Below, one piece after another: positions 11,274 through 22,354 of a stretch of DNA of 64,000 nt (position 1 is its first letter; each line of letters starts with the position of its first letter). This DNA is from Capillidium heterosporum. Its lineage: Eukaryota; Entomophthoromycota; Entomophthoromycetes; Entomophthorales; Capillidiaceae. Below the pieces are notes generated by a model. The model had not been told where the DNA came from, searched no databases, and saw only the letters and a program-made list of their open reading frames with translations. The stretch lies in contig WBMQ01000001.1 in the NCBI GenBank assembly GCA_016630905.1, positions 496,001 through 560,000 of the forward strand. Reading direction: 5' to 3'. The position numbers and the translations under genes are program-made.

Positions 11274-12408
11274 ATGGATTCCGATTCCTTATTTACAAAA
11301 GCTGAGTTGGCGACGTGGATCAAGCGTATAAAATACATTGTGTATTTTTGGATTTCCCAAGCTACGGTAATTCATGTTTTTACTAAAACTAACCTATTGT
11401 AGTTGATAAGTGTAGTATCCCTATTTTTTTGTAAGTGTATTTACATATTTTTTCTAAATGCAGTTGAAATTTTTAGTAATGTATGTAAGGTTGATCAACA
11501 ACTTCAAATATTTTGCTATCGGTTTGGACTTTATATGTGGAGCAACGGCAGTTATCAGTATTCTAGTTGGAGGAGGAGCTTACTTGAATGACAAGCAACT
11601 TTTGAAATACGCCGCTCTAACCTTGCTGGCTATTATAAGTGTTGAATTAGGTGGCATTTAGCTGTTTTCTTTACAAACTAATTTACTAATAGTTCTGTCT
11701 TTTGCATTTATGACAACCAAATTTACAGTAAATTCTTACAAATGAATAATTGTAACTTTATCATCTGTAGGCTGACAACCTTCTAAATACCTTGTGGGAT
11801 ATAGGCTATACATACAGCAAGGAATCCATAGCTCGGGTAGAGGATATAGTAATTTTACAACACTTTATTTGAAAGCTAAGATTTAGTACAATTGCTGTGG
11901 GTACCTGGGTTATTACGATCGATCGGTAGCTCGTTCCAGCTGGGGTAGATACGGATGTAGAACAGCTCTAATCAACTCCTACCAGTCTCTTAGACCATCT
12001 TTAGTTTTTTTATGCAAATGTACCTTCATCTGGCAGGCAGCCTGCCTCGCTCTAGTCCTATGCCTACTTTCAGCGATCAAAGAGTTTGAAGTGGAAAGAG
12101 TTGTCATCAAGTTGGAATCTACCGAAATTTCCCTAACTTCTACTCCTGTTGTACCTTCCAGTAGCAGTGGCCAGAGTACTCCTCGACTCAGATATAGATC
12201 CAATAGCAGATTCTCTTCAGATTGGTCTGATGCCGAAAATTTCAACTCTATACTGACATCTTCAAGTCAATATTTTTCCACCAGAGCTAACGATGAAGAC
12301 CTCAGTTCTGTATCAGAATCTAGTAATCAGTATCATTCCATTAAGACTGAAGACACTATTTTCAGTATCCTACCACAAACTAGCCCATCTCCTTTCAATA
12401 GCTTTTAA
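11274..12408 (+). CDS. Tetraspanin-like membrane protein (six exons)
   Basis: Not visible as one ORF. Exons 11274-11366, 11403-11430, 11477-11650, 11693-11727, 11771-11848 and 11887-12408 sum to 930 nt (309 aa) with every phase closing. TM1 is about YIVYFWISQATLISVVSLFF, TM2 about DFICGATAVISILVGGGAYL and TM3 about LKYAALTLLAIISVELVLSF. The large extracellular loop has LLNTLWDIGY, then the diagnostic Cys-Cys-Gly in IYNCCGYLGYY and further Cys residues; TM4 follows (about LVFLCKCTFIWQAACLALVL). A Ser-rich cytosolic tail of about 100 residues ends the protein, as in Pls1-like fungal tetraspanins. Weak points: the exon 3 donor is GTGGCA, and the exon 2/3 intron uses the second AG. Tetraspanins organise membrane microdomains; the specific role is unknown. 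Confidence 0.75.
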
Positions 12409-13056
12409 CTTCCCGATGCTGATCTACTTGCTGTAGATTTAGGATGTATTCCACCTTTGAAGTCATACTGGCATTGATGGAGCCTTAGCCATGTTCATTA
12501 AATTAAATTATTATATAAGAAATGTTTTTGGTATATAAGTGGTAAGCTTGAAATACTTGCATTTTTAACCATTATTATTTTGCAAGCTGATGTAAGTCAT
12601 CCATTTGAAATTAGACAAGACTATTCGAAAGCAACCATATGAAAATTGTAATTTACAGTTACTTGAGGTTGCATATAGTTTTCAATGAACACATTTTTCT
12701 AACTCAAACTGTCTTTACTTATAGTATAGAGTTGGGTACTATTATCCTATTTGAGTGCCAAATAGTTAATATACTTTTGAATTCTAAACTAAAATGGATT
12801 ATTGGATAGCATCAGAAATATCCTACAACTAAATTTTGTCTATACTGTTCTTACTACAAAGCTGGCATTGTTTATTTAATTGAAAAGATAAGTATGGCAG
12901 CTGTGTACGCTGTTCCCAGTATATACAAGTGCTTATCAAGAAAAGACTATAGAGTAATATTAAGCTCTAAATTTCAAACAGACTGTTAAATATACTCTAC
13001 CAAAAAACTCAAAATTTAATAAACGAACGTAAAGATAATCAGCGAAATACTTTCAC
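12409..13056. other. Intergenic spacer between convergent genes
   Basis: AT-rich, about 650 bp, between the tetraspanin stop and the acyl-CoA dehydrogenase stop. No coding signal seen. Confidence 0.5.
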
Positions 13057-14488
13057 TCAGAGTTTGGTCTTAAGTTTAGCTACAAGCTCGGCAGTACGAC
13101 TTTCATAAGCCAGGAAGCGTTTCTTAAGGTCGGGTACCCGCTTCATCTCATTACGAGCGATCTGCATCTGGTGAACGGCGTCAGGACCTATATTTTAGAA
13201 AAATTCAGAATACATTGGTTAAAAAGGAATTACCGTCAGCAATTCTCAGAGTACGTAATCCAGCATACAGTTCAGCAAGATGGAAGTCCTGGGATACACC
13301 GGCAGCACCGAAAAGCCTGAATGGCACAGTCGACGACACGTAGGCATACATTGGGGACGACGACCTTGGCAATGGCGATCGATTTCCAAGCCTTCTTAGC
13401 TCCAACTTTGTCGATCTGGTGCGCCGCTTCGAGGACGAGCAGGCGAGCTTGTTCCAAATCGATCCTACAATTGGCAATTTCGGTCTGCACGGCCCCATGC
13501 TGGGCCAACTTCTTTCCGAAAGTTTCACGTTCGGTAATGCGAACCAGCATCAATTCGAGAGCCCGTTCGGCTGCACCTACGGCACGCATGCAGTGGTGGA
13601 TACGGCCAGGCCCGAGGCGTCCCTGGATGACTTCAAATCCACGGCCTTCACCCAATACTATGGCATCTAAAGGTACCTTGACGTTGGTGAACTCGATTTC
13701 GCAGTGACCGATCGGGGCGTCGTCGTAGCCAAACACACCTAGAGGTCTAATCACCTTTACTCCAGGTGTATCCATGGGTACCAGTACGATGGACTGCTGC
13801 CTATGCTTGGATTTGTTGCTAGGATCACTCTTGCCCAAGACAATCAGCAGCTTGCACCGGGGATCACCAGCACCTGAGATGTACCATTTACGTCCGTTGA
13901 TAAGGTAGTGGTCATTCTGGCGCAGGATCGTAGTAGCGATGTTGGTGGCATCAGCTGAAGCGACTTCACGCTCGGTCATGGCAAAGGCAGAGCGGATTTT
14001 ACCATCGAGTAAGGGTTGCAGCCACTTTTTCTTCTGGGCTTCAGGTACCATACTTTGACAACACTTCCATGTTACCGGTATCAGGTGCTGAACAGTTACA
14101 AGCTTCGGGAGCAATGTGCAAAGACCTGCCCATCATGTTACAAAGTTGGGCGTACTCGAGGTTGGTCAATCCAGCTCCTTCTGGGTATTCCTTTCCTAAG
14201 AAAAGATTCCATAGACCCTTGGATTTGGCGGTTGCTTTAAGGGATTCCATGACCGCAGGACTGACCTTTAAGACTATTAGGATATTGAAAACAAAGCTTC
14301 GGTTTTACCTTCCAGCGTTCGGGTCCATTGGGAATCTGGGAACGGTAGATAGGTTCGGATGGAATACATTCGTTCTAAAAATGTTCGAATAATAGTTAGT
14401 ATCCTGTGAATTCATTTGCAATTACTTCAACAAAGTCTTCCAATAAATGTAAAAGGTTCTTTGCTTTGGCAGAATTTTCAGGGAACAT
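13057..14488 (-). CDS. Acyl-CoA dehydrogenase, ACAD10/11-like, with two +1 frame breaks
   Basis: FAD-dependent dehydrogenase that introduces the first double bond in fatty acyl-CoA beta-oxidation. Exons: 14488-14426, 14374-14309, 14265-13234 and 13187-13057. Landmarks: [107 protein letters not shown] and the final IADGPDAVH. The frame is broken twice: at about 14041-14049 (GGT ACC TGA, rejoining at GAA) and at about 13308-13316 (GCT TTT C, rejoining at GGT). Skipping one base at each site gives exactly 430 codons (429 aa), the normal family size, so the rest of the gene is well preserved. It is either a recent pseudogene, two sequence errors or recoded. The C-terminus Thr-Lys-Leu is a weak PTS1. 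The full ACAD10/11 kinase-like N-terminal domain is absent. Confidence 0.85.
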
Positions 14489-14958
14489 CTCGGACTTGGT
14501 TTGCAAACTCAATGTAAATGATAGTAGGGTAGGGTAAAGTAAAGCTAAGTAGCAGTTGAAATTGTTGGTTAAATTGAAAGTCGATACCGAGTTGAGGAGG
14601 GCGGCTAATTTCAAAGTTTCGATGAAGTTGGGACTGAAGATGAAGCTCTTGTCGAAGTGGTTGTAGAGGGTAGATACGAGGAGCTTAAACTGGTTCAAGA
14701 CTAAGTAGGTCGCTATGATCAAGTTGGGTTGCCGCACTTTTTCTAGGTGTCCTTTTGTAGATGAATGGTAATAACTTATCGCTCAACTGGTTGGAAAAGC
14801 GCTAATTGCTTTGGCGTCAAATTGGCTTTTGGCAGCTTTCTATCACATATAATTGGATGGTGTGACGACACGTTAACAGTCAGAAGACGTTGAAGGGAAC
14901 CAAATCCACTGATTGGTGCTTTCAACTTTAGCCGAAATTTGTTGGCAGGTGAAGGCAA
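14489..14958 (-). other. Coding-like stretch upstream of the acyl-CoA dehydrogenase, unassigned
   Basis: Minus-strand sequence here looks coding by composition, but the readable parts lie in three different frames: a 60-codon segment (14958-14776, with NLTPKQLALFQPVE), then a short one (DKLLPFIYK), then a long one (14737-14489, with IIATYLVLNQFKLLVSTLYN) that runs in frame into the ATG I chose for the dehydrogenase. Each frame change is again of the +1 kind. No family is recognised. It may be a broken gene, a 5' extension of the dehydrogenase or chance. Confidence 0.25.
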
Positions 14959-16741
14959 ATAAATTGCTCAATCCTATTGCAAGGTATTGCAAATATAAAT
15001 AATCTAATTACGAATATACCATTAGTAAAATATTGTAAATCATAGAGACAAGTATCACTAACCTATAATAGTAAAAGAATATATATCTACAATATATATA
15101 TGAAAAATTGTTTTTAAGATTAATATGCATAACATATATTCTTAAATTTAACTATATAGATTCTTCGAAGCCCTTTGAAATTTCAAAGTCTATATAATCA
15201 AAAGCAGCAAGTGAAAAAGCTGGCTACTTTTGATGTGGATTAACCTGTACTAGTACAGGCATGCATCCATTGCCTATGTACATCTCAAAAAGGTAAACAG
15301 ATGCCCAAGTTAGTTTAAATAACTATAAACAATAAATGTATTGAAAGACTACCATCATTCTCTTTGCAATATATCAATAAAACTGTTCTTGGAAAAGTTT
15401 ATATAAATATTTTTAGTAAGCGGGATGAATGAAGGATAAAGATGTGGTGTGGTCTTCATGCTAATTTATTTCAATAGGCTAATCTGTAGAATCGTAGTAC
15501 ACCTTCGTTCCTCGTATAGGCTTAGTTTTACTTTTAATTTAGAAAAATCGAAGCATCTAGGAGAGCTAAGATGGTAGATAAGGGTAGTGTGCTGGTTTAA
15601 TGGTACGATACTATAGCTAATGTTTAAAATATAACTCAAGGTAGATCAAGTCTTTATAGAAACAGAAGCTTTATATAACAGCAGTCTCCTATATAAAAGC
15701 GATCTAATCCGCCTTAGGTCTGTGGAATATACTTTGAGCGCCACAGAGTATGTTTCTGAAGTAAGCAATATATTTTACCAATTGGGCTTTATAATCTTGG
15801 CGCATATCATCTATCATAACAGTAGCTTATGTGGATTCGGTTCATTCTTTATCTATAAGCTAAGAATAGGACTCCAGGTCGGTACTTTCTTGAACCATCG
15901 GTCTTTGCATGCATGTCCATCCGATGGCAAGTACATTCCCTAAAATATACTTGTCTGTCCAAATACCCCTCCTATGAAATGGTAAGGAGTGCATTCGCAT
16001 CTACATCCTATTTGCTTAGCGTATACCTGTTGCCAAAGTTCCTTTACCATAATTATCGCCATTTGTGCTCTTAGAACAAACTGCAATAAATTGGATAGAA
16101 TGTTATAGGGATTATACAGCCTGATTAAAAAGTTCGTGACACCACGTCTAATTTATTAGTGCTTATATCGCTTTAGATTGGCTGACTTGAGAATAAAATT
16201 TCCTTTGTGGAAATAATGTAAGCCTTACAAGTGGTTATAAAAGGAAACTGCAAAATAGAAAATCAAGAACACAGCCAAAAATGAAAATCGGAGAAAATAT
16301 TGTAGTTCTATAGCCTTAAATCAATTAAAGCAAAAACCAGGATAAGGTAAAGGACTTGGATCTAGTTTCTTTACTAATTCAATGAGGATGTTCTTTTATA
16401 CCCACCTTCAGGCAATTACCCAGCACTTGACAATAAATTTTGCAATTCCGAATAACCTTGTGGAACAGCCCAAATTTACCTTTGCTTCTTGTTTTTCTTC
16501 ACAACTAATTGTACAAAGGCACAGCTACATATCGAAGGAGACCATTCAACTACTACGATTATACCAACATCTTGTCGAATTTATATAGTGTAGGCTCAAC
16601 CAGATCTAAGCTAGTAATTGAGTCGTAATTATCGACGTTGCAACTATATACTTTACCTAATACTCAACATAGTCACACTTTCAAATAGTACGACATTCTA
16701 TTACTTTCGACGTACTAACGACTACATTCTAGATTAATAAC
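14959..16741. other. Intergenic region, AT-rich
   Basis: About 1.8 kb with no supported gene. Short ORFs (for example 15722-15943) lack a good start and family resemblance. It includes the promoter of the mucin-like gene. Confidence 0.4.
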
Positions 16742-19700
16742 ATGCGGTTCTTGAAAGACAAGAACGTCCTAATAGGAGAGATCCTACTTATGTTGCTACT
16801 TGGCAACGGCTTAGCCCAAAATCACAATGGACAAAATCCTATAGGTCAACGACCTTTCGAGCCTAACAGACAAGGACCAAGCTTCAGGGTACCTGATCTT
16901 TTAAAGCCGGTCGGCGATGGACTTCAGCAGGTTGGCAATGGAATAAACGACATATTAAATCCATTAGATAGTATAAGCTATTTTAGTACCAATTTTTCTA
17001 ATGCATTTTATTAGTTATCCCGGATACTAAGCCGCAGGATCCACATAAGCCTGAAGGAAATCCTCCAAGGTTGGTCAAGGCTCTCGATGATCCTACCCCC
17101 GTTAACCCACCTGTAGGTGTGCCATCAAATCCACCAGCACCAAGTGGAGGTGTAGTTAGTGATACTACTACCGGTGTTCCTGTTCCAGTACTCCCTACGA
17201 CTCCAACTTTGCCTGTCGTTCCTCCCACCAGTACAAATGAGGTGCCTTCTTTGCCGTTGGTACCAACTGTGCCATCAGTACCAACGCAGGAGTCTTTGCC
17301 ATCAGCACCGTCGGTACCAACACAGGAATCTCTACCAACCGTGCCATCAGTACCATCGGTACCAACACAGGAGTCCTTACCTTCCGTACCAACTGTACCG
17401 ACACAAGAATCTTTGCCATTGGTACCAACCGTGCCATCGGTACCAACACAGGAGTCTTTACCATCAGTACCAACTCAAGAATCCTTACCAACCGTGCCAT
17501 CAGTACCTTCGGTGCCAACACAGGAGTCTTTGCCATCAGCACCATCGGTACCAACACAGGAATCTCTACCAACCGTGCCATCAGTACCATCGGTACCAAC
17601 ACAGGAGTCCTTACCTTCCGTACCAACTGTACCGACACAAGAATCTTTGCCATTGGTACCAACCGTGCCATCGGTACCAACACAGGAGTCTTTACCATCA
17701 GTACCAACTCAAGAATCCTTACCAACCGTGCCATCAGTACCTTCGGTGCCAACACAGGAGTCTTTGCCATCAGCACCATCGGTACCAACACAGGAATCTC
17801 TACCAACCGTGCCATCAGTACCTTCGGTACCAACACAGGAATCCTTACCTTCCGTACCAACGCAAGAACCATCACTCACTATACCATCAATACCATCAAA
17901 GGAGCCTACTTCCTCAGCTGAGCCGACCTTACCGTCAAAGGAGCCCACGTTAACAGCCGAACCTCCTAGCTCAACAAGAGTAACTTCACGGGAGGCTGAA
18001 GTGACTACTCCTTCTGACGTAGTCAGCTCTTCAGTTCCTAAACCTACTTCACCTGATCTTCCTACTTCTGATCGTCCAACTTCCTCGGTTATACGCCCAA
18101 CCACCTCAGCCGATCCTATCACATCCGATGAACCAACCTCATCTTTTGTACCACCGACTTCATCAGTTGTACGTCCAACCACTTCAGCTATCCTTCCTAC
18201 TTCGGATGAACCAACTTCGTCTTTTGTACCACCGACTTCATCAGTTGTACGCCCAACCACCTCAGCCGGTCCTATCACATCCGATGAACCAATTTCATCT
18301 TTTGTGCCCCCAACTTCATCAGTTGTACGTCCAACCACTTCAGCTATCCTTCCTACTTCAGATGAACCAACCTCATCTTTTGTACCCCCAACTTCTTCAA
18401 ATGTGCGTCCACCTACCTCGGCTGACCCTATCACTTCGGATGAACCAACTTCGTCTTTTGTACCACCGACTTCATCAGTTGTACGCCCAACCACCTCAGC
18501 CGGTCCTATCACATCCGATGAACCAATTTCATCTTTTGTGCCCCCAACTTCTTCAAATGTGCGTCCACCTACCTCGGCTGACCCTATCACATCCGATGAA
18601 CCAACTTCGTCTTTTGTACCACCGACTTCTTCGGCTATACGCCCAACCACCTCAGCCGGTCCTATCACATCTGATGAACCAATTTCATCTTTTGTTCCAC
18701 CCACTTCATCAGTTGTACGTCCAACCACTTCAGTTGTCCCTCCTACTTCAGATGAACCAACTTCATCTTTTGTACCCCCAACTTCTTCAAATTTGCGTCC
18801 ACCTACCTCAGTCGGTCCTATCACATCCGATGAACCAACTTCATCAGTCGTACATCCGACCACCACAGATGTTCTTCCAATTACCACCACAGCTGGCCCA
18901 ATTACAACTGGTCCAATTGTAACTGGTTCAATTACTACAGATGTTCCTCCAATTACAACCGGTCCAATTACAACTGGTCCAATTACTACAGCTGGTCCAG
19001 TTACTACAGATGTTCCTCCAATTACAACTGGTCCAATTACAACTGGTCCAATTACTACAGCTGGTCCAATTACTACAGATGTTCTTCCAATTACCACCAC
19101 AGCTGGCCCAATTACAACTGGTCCAATTGTAACTGGTTCAATTACTACAGATGTTCCTCCAATTACAACCGGTCCAATTACAACTGGTCCAATTACTACA
19201 GCTGGTCCAATTACTACAGATGTTCTTCCAATTACCACCACAGCTGGCCCAATTACAACTGGTCCAATTGTAACTGGTTCAATTACTACAGATGTTCCTC
19301 CAATTACAACCGGTCCAATTACAACTGGTCCAATTACTACAGCTGGTCCAGTTACTACAGATGTTCCTCCAATTACCACCACAGCTGGCCCAATTGTAAC
19401 TGGTTCAATTACTACAGATGTTCCTCCAATTACAACTGGTCCAATTACTACAGCTGGTCCAATTACTACAGCTGGTCCAATTACTACAGCTGGTCCAATT
19501 ACTACAGATGTTACTCCAATTACCACCACAGCTGGTCCAATTACAACTGGTCCAATTACTACAGCTGCTCCTCCTACTTCGGACGTTTCAGCTTCTAATG
19601 TCCCTCCTACTTCAAACGGTAATTCATCTGATATCCCAATTTCAGCTACTCAGGTACCTTCCGAAACTGCTGTCCCATCCGTTTCTGTTTCGGCGACTCA

Positions 19701-20616
19701 GCCATCGAACTCAGGTTCGATTGCTCCCACTAACTCAGGTTCCCAAGATGTTTCATCAGCCCCCTCTGTACCTACCGCATCTGCTTCTGGTGGACCAACC
19801 CTAGTTACTGAGCCGGTTTCTAGCTTATCTGGAGGAATTAGCTCCGCGTCCTCCGTGAAGCCCGATCCTCTTTACTCTACAGTCGTTGAGTTCACTTCCT
19901 CGCTCGACCCTACCAAGAGCAAGAGCTTCATCAACACTGATCCGTTGACCCTCAGTATCCCCACCTACTTAGCCACTACCTACAACTTTGCTGAAGACCA
20001 CACTACTAACACTGCCACACCCGTCCCCTCCAAAGTAGCCGACTTCATCGAAAACTCTGAGAAGATTGATTCGTTCAGCGACGTCATCAAGCTGGAGATT
20101 CCCTTCAAGCTGGACTATAAATCCTTTGCTTTGGATTACCCCAAGCAGAAGGCTTTCACCAACCTTATCCCTCAAGAGTTGAACCATCTACTCCAAAGTG
20201 TTGATCCCTCCCAATACTACGTCTTCCGACTCAAGGATTTTACTCGCGACACCACCGATAAGACCCTTGTCGCCGAAGTCTACATCAAGCCCTACAAAGA
20301 TACTGGTAAGTTGGCGACTGACCTTAAGGATCGATTCTCAAGTATCATGGCTGATCGTACCGCGACTTTGGAGCAGTATACTGCCCTACAGTACATTGAC
20401 CGCCAGCTTTTCCTTACCTCCAACAACGGTAACAAACTCTCCGGTAAACCTATCGACCGTAACTCTGCGTTCAGTAAGGATGACAGGTTGGCATCCAGCC
20501 AGCAAAAGTACTTTACGGTTGGTATGGCTTCTGGTGCTGCCCTTATCTACGCTTTGATCACCGTTGCCTTCATTCGGTACCGTCAGACTCAGGCTGACAG
20601 ATTTAAAGCTAATTAA
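16742..20616 (+). CDS. Mucin-like cell-surface protein with signal peptide, tandem repeats, SEA-like region and C-terminal TM
   Basis: Probable secreted or wall-facing adhesin of 1276 aa. Exons 16742-16970 and 17015-20616 (intron 44 nt). The signal peptide is about residues 1-26, ending near LLMLLLGNGLAQ. A Pro-rich region is followed by three low-complexity blocks: VPTQESLP-type repeats, SDEPTSSFVPPTSS-type repeats and ITTGPITTAGP-type repeats, all Ser/Thr/Pro-rich and likely heavily O-mannosylated. A folded membrane-proximal domain at about residues 1095-1200 (KLEIPFKLDYKSFALDYPKQ ... LVAEVYIKP) resembles an SEA-type module in layout. One TM segment (about MASGAALIYALITVAFI) and a short basic tail end the protein. 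It would be a single-pass type I protein, not GPI-anchored. Function (adhesion or shielding) is inferred. Confidence 0.8.
17261..17880 (+). repeat. Tandem repeat block 1: VPTQESLP units in a 234-bp higher-order repeat
   Basis: Short units ending in QESLP are organised in a larger period. The sequence around 'gagtctttgccatcagcacc' recurs at about 17290, 17524 and 17758, which is exactly 234 bp (78 codons) apart. Two full periods and part of a third are nearly identical, so the array expanded recently. Confidence 0.85.
18060..18850 (+). repeat. Tandem repeat block 2: 26-residue TSDEPTSSFVPPTSS units
   Basis: About ten copies of a 78-bp (26-codon) unit of the form PTTSAxPITSDEPTSSFVPP plus TSSVVR, with alternating subtypes (AILPTSDEP versus AGPITSDEP, and VVRPTT versus NVRPPT). 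Alternating subtypes suggest duplication of pairs of units. Confidence 0.85.
18851..19570 (+). repeat. Tandem repeat block 3: ITTGPITTAGP units
   Basis: Short Thr-rich units (ITTGP, ITTAGP, ITTDVPP, IVTGS) in a nested array, with a longer composite unit starting TTDVLPITTTAGPITTGPIV seen about three times (around 18870, 19080 and 19220). Confidence 0.85.
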
Positions 20617-20971
20617 TAAAGTTAACAGTTTCCATTTAGTATATTGTGCAATATAATATATAGTTTATGGACTATGATATTTTTATTATCAATAGTATTT
20701 AAATATATAACATATTCTTGTGTAAAATTGCACAATGGCAATACTATATTATTTTGGCAGGAATTTTATTCGGCATTGTCAGTGATATAGTATTAAAATA
20801 TATCAAGATAAATTCATAAGCCTCCAAAGATACTGTATTCTTAAAATTCATCACATCGGGTGTTTAATATATATAAAGCCAGGAAATACGAAAACAAATG
20901 TAAAAAAATAACTATTGAGATCAACAAACTGGTTTAAATAGCAGAAGGTTCCAAAGCTATGTTAGATGGGT
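20617..20971. other. Convergent intergenic spacer
   Basis: 3' UTRs of the mucin-like gene and DGAT2; AT-rich, no coding signal. Confidence 0.5.
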
Positions 20972-22115
20972 TTAAAGGAATCGCATTTCAGGTACTTTGA
21001 AGTTGGATTTCGGAGTATATTTATGCTTGTTACGATCGTAGAGATCCTTAAGAGCTTCCATATACCTACTGTGTACCTCTTTAACCAACTCTTCAGAGGG
21101 GTTGGGATCCTTGACGATTTTAACCGGCTTACCAACTAGTAATTATAGTAAAAAGAAGCAAGTGATTAGTATACTCAAGCTATAAGAAAATATTACTTAG
21201 TACGGTCATCGGTGAACGCTTAGGAATGAGGCCGTAGTTGTAGGTGAAGATGCCCCTACCGAAGAACATGGGCATGGTGAACCCCAGCCACTTTTTCATA
21301 TTGGTCTGCAAGGAGTGCGCCAGTGTACCAGGGGTAGTGATCAGCTGATCGTACAGGAAGTTCTCGCCAAAGTTGTAGACGGGAACTAGGTGGGCACCGT
21401 TCTTGATAGCCATAGCCACAAAGCCCAATCGCTTTTTGAGGTAGATGTCACAGGACTCGGGACGGGCATATAGAGCTTCCTGGGCACCTCCAACTGCTAT
21501 AAGTACTGAGTGACCAGGACCCTTGTTTAATATGTTGTTTATGGATCGTTTGGATACTGAAGCTACCCCCAGAGCCATGGCGTACTCGCGGTGGAATGGA
21601 ACGTAGAAGTTGATGTTTAACGTCAGAACCTTGATGACTATGCCGGGGAGAAGCTTACTGACGTGAGCCGCCTCAGTACAGAAGTTGGTAAAGGCACCTA
21701 CGCTCATAATTCCGTGGGGGTGGTATCCGAAGACGTAGTTCTGGCTGCTGTCCAACTCCTCTTCCACTACTATCTTGCTGGGGAAGTAGTCGACTAGGTA
21801 CTTCCAGTAAGGTAATCTACGTACCCAACCTACCACCCTACCTCCCGTTTGAGGTGCGTCATCAAAGTATATGAATATGGCATATAAAGCTAAGAAATAA
21901 TAAAAGTACTTGAGGTACGAAAGTAGGAACATAAGTACGAAGGATTGGGACATTAAAGTCAGGTAGATTAGAGCCGCTAAGGTCTGCAGACGCCTTTCGA
22001 ATGGTACGTCGTAGGGTACGAACTGCATCTTGGGTATCTTTGAAAATGCAGATAGAAGGTCATCGACGAAGGAGGGATCATTCGTAGCTGATTTTAAATT
22101 GGCTGCTTCCTTCAT
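20972..22115 (-). CDS. Diacylglycerol O-acyltransferase 2 family
   Basis: ER/lipid-droplet enzyme that makes triacylglycerol from diacylglycerol and acyl-CoA. Exons 22115-21197 and 21135-20972 (61-nt intron). A hydrophobic hairpin near residues 47-85 (LAALIYLTLMSQSFVLMFLL ...) is followed by the catalytic-region motif NYVFGYHPHGIMSVGAF (HPHG), then VGGAQEALYARP, then a motif near LVPVYNFGENFLYDQ and the C-terminal exon starting GKPVKIVKDPNPSEELV. Length (360 aa) fits the family. It converges on the mucin gene. Wax or monoacylglycerol acyltransferase activity in the same family cannot be excluded. Confidence 0.92.
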
Positions 22116-22354
22116 TTCTCTTGCTTCTCTTCAACTTTAAACTTGTGCGTTCGATACTGTATCCTTATATGTTGGAAAATCCGGCTTATTTGAAGATAAG
22201 GTTTAGGGGATGTAAATTTCAAGGCGATAATGTAAAAATACTGGTAGAAGAATTGGATACCCTTTATATCTTCGAACAGGAAGCTTAGTGGAACATTTTG
22301 GAGATCCCCTATATAGCTGCTGCCCAACTCTGCCATTTTTAGATCACGTTCCAT
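22112..22354 (-). other. 80-codon ORF immediately upstream of DGAT2, overlapping its start as ATGA
   Basis: An ATG-initiated ORF (MERDLKMAELGSSYIGDLQN ...) ends with TGA overlapping the DGAT2 ATG (sequence AATGAAG). If transcribed on the same mRNA it would be an upstream ORF whose stop overlaps the main start. No homology recognised; it may be chance. Confidence 0.25.

Noticed and set aside
14016-14240. Plus-strand ORFs across the acyl-CoA dehydrogenase
   Set aside because: Antisense shadows; the minus-strand family motifs are unambiguous.
17709-19529. 606-codon open frame on the minus strand (Val/Gly-rich)
   Set aside because: It is the antisense of the Thr/Pro/Ser repeat arrays of the mucin-like gene; the repeat composition alone keeps the frame open. 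The same holds for 17195-17875 (-), 17159-17953 (+) and 18128-18922 (+).
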